Shown one piece after another: positions 12,813-15,111 of a stretch of 15,111 nt of DNA. The notes beneath the pieces were generated by a model that ran no database searches, had not been told where the DNA came from, and saw only the letters and a list, made by a program, of their open reading frames with translations. The position numbers and the translations under genes were made by a program. Each line of letters opens with the position of its first letter. Position 1 is the stretch's first letter. Origin of the DNA: Acidobacteriota bacterium (GTDB lineage Bacteria > Acidobacteriota > Thermoanaerobaculia > Multivoradales > SZUA-115); assembly GCA_003231035.1 (NCBI GenBank), contig QIHU01000378.1:1-15111 (forward strand), in the 5' to 3' direction.

Positions 12813-13229
12813 ATGAAATCAAGACTGCTCTTGTTCGCCCTGGCTACCGTTCTTCTGGCTACGCCCTTCGTCTTCGCCAATGTGGCCAATGCGGCCGACG
12901 ATGGCGGTTCCGCGAGACCTGTCGCCTACTACTCTGAGGCCACCTCTCTCTCGGATGCCGCTCTCTTCGGTTCCAAGTCCACCCCTCGCTTCTGCGACGA
13001 CTCGGGAACTCCGCCTTCGAGCGCGTCCTGTAAGACCAAGGCGGCGGCACTAGGCCACTGGAAGTGTAAGAAGGGCTACTTTGCCACCGACAAGAACTGC
13101 AACCCGCTGGGTACGCCGTGCGTCGGTCTGACCGGCCAGCCCGGCCAGTGGTGCGACTGTAGCTACAACTGCAAAAAGAAGAGCCGCACTTGCGCTTTCG
13201 ACATCGATCCGGTGGGGATCTCTAACTAG
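12813..13229 (+). CDS. secreted cysteine-rich protein of unknown function
   Basis: The 138-residue product has a clear signal peptide (1-27, hydrophobic LLLFALATVLLATPFVF, cleavage after ANA). The ~110-residue mature part has nine cysteines, at 61, 73, 85, 96, 103, 114, 116, 120 and 127. The core includes the basic WKCKKGYF, the CDCSYNC cluster (114-120) and KKKSRTC. An odd number of cysteines suggests four disulfides plus one free thiol, metal binding or dimerisation. The ATG at 12813 has AGAGG 6 nt upstream; the frame is open to 12723 without a better start. It is isolated, followed by a strong terminator. I do not recognise the fold. The CDCSYNC cluster could be a metal site, which is inference. 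Confidence 0.75.
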   Translation: MKSRLLLFALATVLLATPFVFANVANAADDGGSARPVAYYSEATSLSDAALFGSKSTPRFCDDSGTPPSSASCKTKAAALGHWKCKKGYFATDKNCNPLGTPCVGLTGQPGQWCDCSYNCKKKSRTCAFDIDPVGISN

Positions 13230-13253
13230 CCAAGTCGATCGAATCTAGCCTCT

Positions 13254-13292
13254 CGACCTCCAGCGGGCCAGCTCGCCCGCTGAAGGTCGTTT
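13254..13292. terminator. strong hairpin between convergent genes
   Basis: CGACCT-c-CAGCGGGC (13254-13268) pairs with GCCCGCTG-a-AGGTCG (13275-13289), one mismatch, with a 6-nt loop, followed on the plus strand by TTT. It ends the Cys-rich gene and lies just beyond the stop of the convergent desaturase gene (13303), so it may serve both, although the minus side has no T-run. Confidence 0.75.
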
Positions 13293-13302
13293 GTCTATCC
13301 GC

Positions 13303-14448
13303 TCAGCGGCTCTGCCCGGACTTGCTGACCCCAGCGAGATCACGCTTCCGGGTAGCGAGGGTGGGCTCGTCCGCCGCCGGCGCCGATTGCGTTGCCACGG
13401 TTTGACTGCCGTATTGCTGACGAAAACGCCGGAAGCTGATCAAGTGATCCTCGGCTTCGTCCCAGAGGTGCAAGCGGCCACAACGTAGGCTCTCCACGAT
13501 GGACAACTTGGTTACCTTGTGGAGTTCGGATACCTGTTCGTAACAGTTCTGGAGCCGGTAATTCGGGATCATGCTAGCGAGGTGATGCACGTGGTGGAAG
13601 CCGATGTTGCCGGTGAACCAGTGGAGGAAGGAAGGGAGGTCGTAGAGGGAACTACCCTCGATACCGGCGCGGTGAAAATCCCATTCTTCGTGCTCGCGCC
13701 AGTAGGTGTCTTCAAACTGGTGTTGTATGTAGAAGAGCCATATTCCCGCGGAGCCACTGAGTAGGACGATGGGGAGCTGGACCAGCGCGAACTTGCCCAA
13801 CCCCACCAGCTGCCAAGCCAGCAAGAGAGTCGCCGCGATAAAGAGGTTGGTCCACAGGACGCTGGACCACTCTTTCTTCCAACTGCGGGGAATGTCCAGC
13901 GGCAAACGCTGCTTCAAGACGAACTGGTAGAACGGGCCGAACCCGAGAAGAACTAGAGGATGACGGTAGATCCAGTATCCGATCCTGGCCTTCCGGGGCC
14001 GCGCCTTGTACTCGGCGACGGTCAGCGTCCTCACATCGCCAAAACCGCGCCGATCCAGGTCCCCGGATGTGCCGTGGTGAATCGCGTGAGTTCGGCGCCA
14101 ATAGGCGAACGGAGTCAAAGTCACCACGCCGATCAAGAAGCCGACGATGTTGTTGAGCCGGCGCGACTCGAAAAAGCAGCCATGGCTACAGTCATGGAGG
14201 AAGATGAAGAGGCGCAGCTGAAACCCGATCGCGGGGATCGCCAGCGCTAGAGTCAGCCAGTAGGAAACCTCTAGACTCTTGAACATCAGAAACCAGTTGA
14301 CGGCGAGAAGGCCCGCCGTGGTCAGCAGCTGAAACCAGGCTTTGCGATCGATCGCCCCCTTGTAGGGCTTGAGCAAGCCGTTCCAGTACTCATGAACTTC
14401 GCTGTCCGAAGGGGCTGTGGATTCGCTGGTTTTCGTTGGGCTTTTCAA
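13303..14448 (-). CDS. membrane fatty acid desaturase
   Basis: Di-iron acyl-lipid or acyl-CoA desaturases insert a double bond in fatty acyl chains in the membrane. The 381-residue product has the three histidine boxes HDCSH (85-89), HAIHH (121-125) and HHVHH (285-289). Hydrophobic helices lie at about 42-56, 62-80, 100-115, 201-214 and 222-241. The order and spacing fit the DesA/omega-6-type branch of the family; regiospecificity cannot be read. The start is TTG 14448 with AGGA 7 nt upstream; no ATG occurs before residue 55, within the first helices. An extended -10 at 14484-14476 would give a leader of about 20 nt. Electron donors (ferredoxin, cytochrome b5) are not encoded nearby. The Ser/Thr-rich N-terminus and the basic C-terminus are unconserved. 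Confidence 0.92.
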   Translation of the reverse strand: MKSPTKTSESTAPSDSEVHEYWNGLLKPYKGAIDRKAWFQLLTTAGLLAVNWFLMFKSLEVSYWLTLALAIPAIGFQLRLFIFLHDCSHGCFFESRRLNNIVGFLIGVVTLTPFAYWRRTHAIHHGTSGDLDRRGFGDVRTLTVAEYKARPRKARIGYWIYRHPLVLLGFGPFYQFVLKQRLPLDIPRSWKKEWSSVLWTNLFIAATLLLAWQLVGLGKFALVQLPIVLLSGSAGIWLFYIQHQFEDTYWREHEEWDFHRAGIEGSSLYDLPSFLHWFTGNIGFHHVHHLASMIPNYRLQNCYEQVSELHKVTKLSIVESLRCGRLHLWDEAEDHLISFRRFRQQYGSQTVATQSAPAADEPTLATRKRDLAGVSKSGQSR

Positions 14449-14475
14449 ATCGGTATCCTCGCTTTCTTGTCGGCA

Positions 14476-14484
14476 ATTTTACCA
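14476..14484 (-). promoter_or_regulatory. extended -10 promoter of the desaturase gene
   Basis: TGGTAAAAT on the minus strand: a TGn extension plus TAAAAT, 27 nt before the TTG start. The -35 position (CCGGAA) does not match, which is common for extended -10 promoters. Confidence 0.45.
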
Positions 14485-14641
14485 ACGATCCGGGCCGATT
14501 CCGGCGAATTCAGATCGCTGACGAAACTCTGACACGGGGCCATTGCGCCCGCGAGGTGGCCAGAAGCAGCCTACCCTTGCAGGTGGCTCACAGCACTTGG
14601 CCACCGGCAGCACTGGCGCCAACAGGAGCACTCCATGGCTT

Positions 14642-14657
14642 TTGGCGCTAGCGCCAA
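14642..14657. repeat. perfect 16-bp palindrome
   Basis: TTGGCGCTAGCGCCAA. It covers the last codons and stop (TGG CGC TAG) of the CHAT remnant on the minus strand. A related 8-bp palindrome TGGCGCCA lies at 14614-14621. There is no T-run on either side, so it is not an obvious terminator. It could be an operator in the divergent region between the desaturase and hydrolase genes. Confidence 0.5.
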
Positions 14658-14790
14658 TCTCCTTGGAGGACGAAGCCGGCCCAGTAGAAAGGGCGCTCGC
14701 CAACGAGAATCCTCGGCCAAGGCCCTCTGAGCGCCGCGCAACGCCTGGGCGGCATCTCCTCTTCTCCCAACCATCGGCGACCCTCAAGGG
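14648..14790 (-). pseudogene. C-terminus of a CHAT-domain protein with two frameshifts
   Basis: CHAT (caspase-like) proteins, usually with TPRs, end in a characteristic block FYWAxFVLxGDWR. On the minus strand one frame gives RRWLG near 14770. A second frame continues from it (GRRGDAAQALRGAQRALAED, then SRWRAPF), matching the ALRxAQ helix of CHAT. A return to the first frame gives PFYWAGFVLQGDWR and TAG at 14650-14648. Both shifts are needed to rebuild the family pattern; one fits a single extra T in the CCCTTTC run near 14690. No catalytic His/Cys region is present. The remnant is cut off by the divergent hydrolase gene. Confidence 0.65.
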
Positions 14791-14911
14791 GCAGACCATC
14801 CTGCCAGCCAGGCCTCAACGGTCTGGGAAAGGAATTTCGGATGGCCGCCCAAAACCTCTCGCGGGCCATGAGACACTTTGTTTCAATTCGTGGCAGCGAG
14901 AGACGGAGAAC

Positions 14912-15111
14912 ATGACTGAATTTCATAGAGCCCTCGCCCTTTCCTTCAGACTTGCCCTCAGCCTTTCCGCGACGCTTCTAGTGGTGAGCGCGGAGTCCTC
15001 GGTCGCTCAACCGTCCCGGCTGGAGGAACACACCCTGGCCCACGAGGGGCGGGCTCGCGAGTTTCTGGTCTACAAACCGCGTGGTTGGGCGCGGCTCGCG
15101 GGCAAACGGCC
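14912..15111 (+). CDS. secreted alpha/beta-hydrolase (PHB depolymerase/LpqC-like), 5' end only
   Basis: Sixty-six codons are visible before the window ends. The start is ATG 14912, with GGAG at 14905-14908 (short 3-nt spacer). The first ~33 residues look like a signal peptide (RLALSLSATLLVVSAESSVA). The sequence then reads HTLAHEGRAREFLVYKPRGW, the first strands typical of poly(3-hydroxybutyrate) depolymerase-like or feruloyl esterase-like hydrolases (xGxxRxYLVYxPxGY). The oxyanion and catalytic Ser/Asp/His regions lie outside the window, so the assignment is provisional. Confidence 0.6.
   Translation, partial: MTEFHRALALSFRLALSLSATLLVVSAESSVAQPSRLEEHTLAHEGRAREFLVYKPRGWARLAGKR

Noticed and set aside
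12376..12813. Plus-strand frame of 145 codons before the Cys-rich gene
   Set aside because: No domain, no ribosome site and weaker coding composition than the opposite strand; its end overlaps the start of the Cys-rich gene.

Overview
The window is GC-rich bacterial chromosome and most likely comes from an Acidobacteriota member of the Thermoanaerobaculia/Holophagae type. The best clue is the secreted protein at 8951-10525, which has the architecture of the 'VWFA-related Acidobacterial domain' family. The FecR/DUF6600 protein, cohesin-like lipoprotein, CHAT remnant and DUF6624 remnant fit that setting. Taxonomy is inferred; there is no rRNA or phylogenetic marker long enough to settle it.

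Left part (1-1780, minus strand): a tight housekeeping cluster reads small membrane protein -> shortened ThiE-like protein -> lspA -> rluD (running off the left edge), with junctions TAGCGATG, a 5-nt gap and TGATG. It is separated by a terminator-like hairpin (1835-1868) from the minus-strand gene for a secreted FecR/DUF6600 protein (1894-4344), whose Arg/Pro-rich tail contains two arrays of 15-bp repeats.

Middle part (4607-8841, plus strand): divergent from the FecR gene, a TPR plus cyclic-nucleotide-binding-fold protein overlaps def (peptide deformylase). After a short gap a cohesin-like lipoprotein, cysS and a YraN-type nuclease gene follow with 4-nt overlaps. Next come tRNA-Gly(GCC), with a near-consensus sigma-70 promoter, and tRNA-Cys(GCA), about 0.7 kb after the gene for its own synthetase. 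The VWFA-related protein follows (8951-10525).

Right part (10526-15111): coding density collapses. Around an intact tRNA-Leu(UAA) lie remnants of at least three genes: a CreD gene with its middle missing, a DUF6624 gene with no start, and only the C-terminal winged helix of a Fic protein. There is also a short conserved-looking ORF, an unassigned coding-like minus frame and a 27-codon membrane ORF with a perfect Shine-Dalgarno sequence. Intact genes resume with a secreted nine-cysteine protein (12813-13229) and, convergent to it across a strong hairpin, a fatty acid desaturase. The desaturase upstream region hides a twice-frameshifted CHAT-domain C-terminus. The last gene is the 5' end of a secreted alpha/beta-hydrolase-like protein.

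I see no CRISPR array, insertion sequence, phage gene or convincing new multi-gene system. The most unusual material is the gene graveyard, the recurrent in-frame internal deletions (ThiE-like, CreD), the tiny membrane ORF, the orphan Cys-rich protein and the TPR-CNB protein coupled to def.
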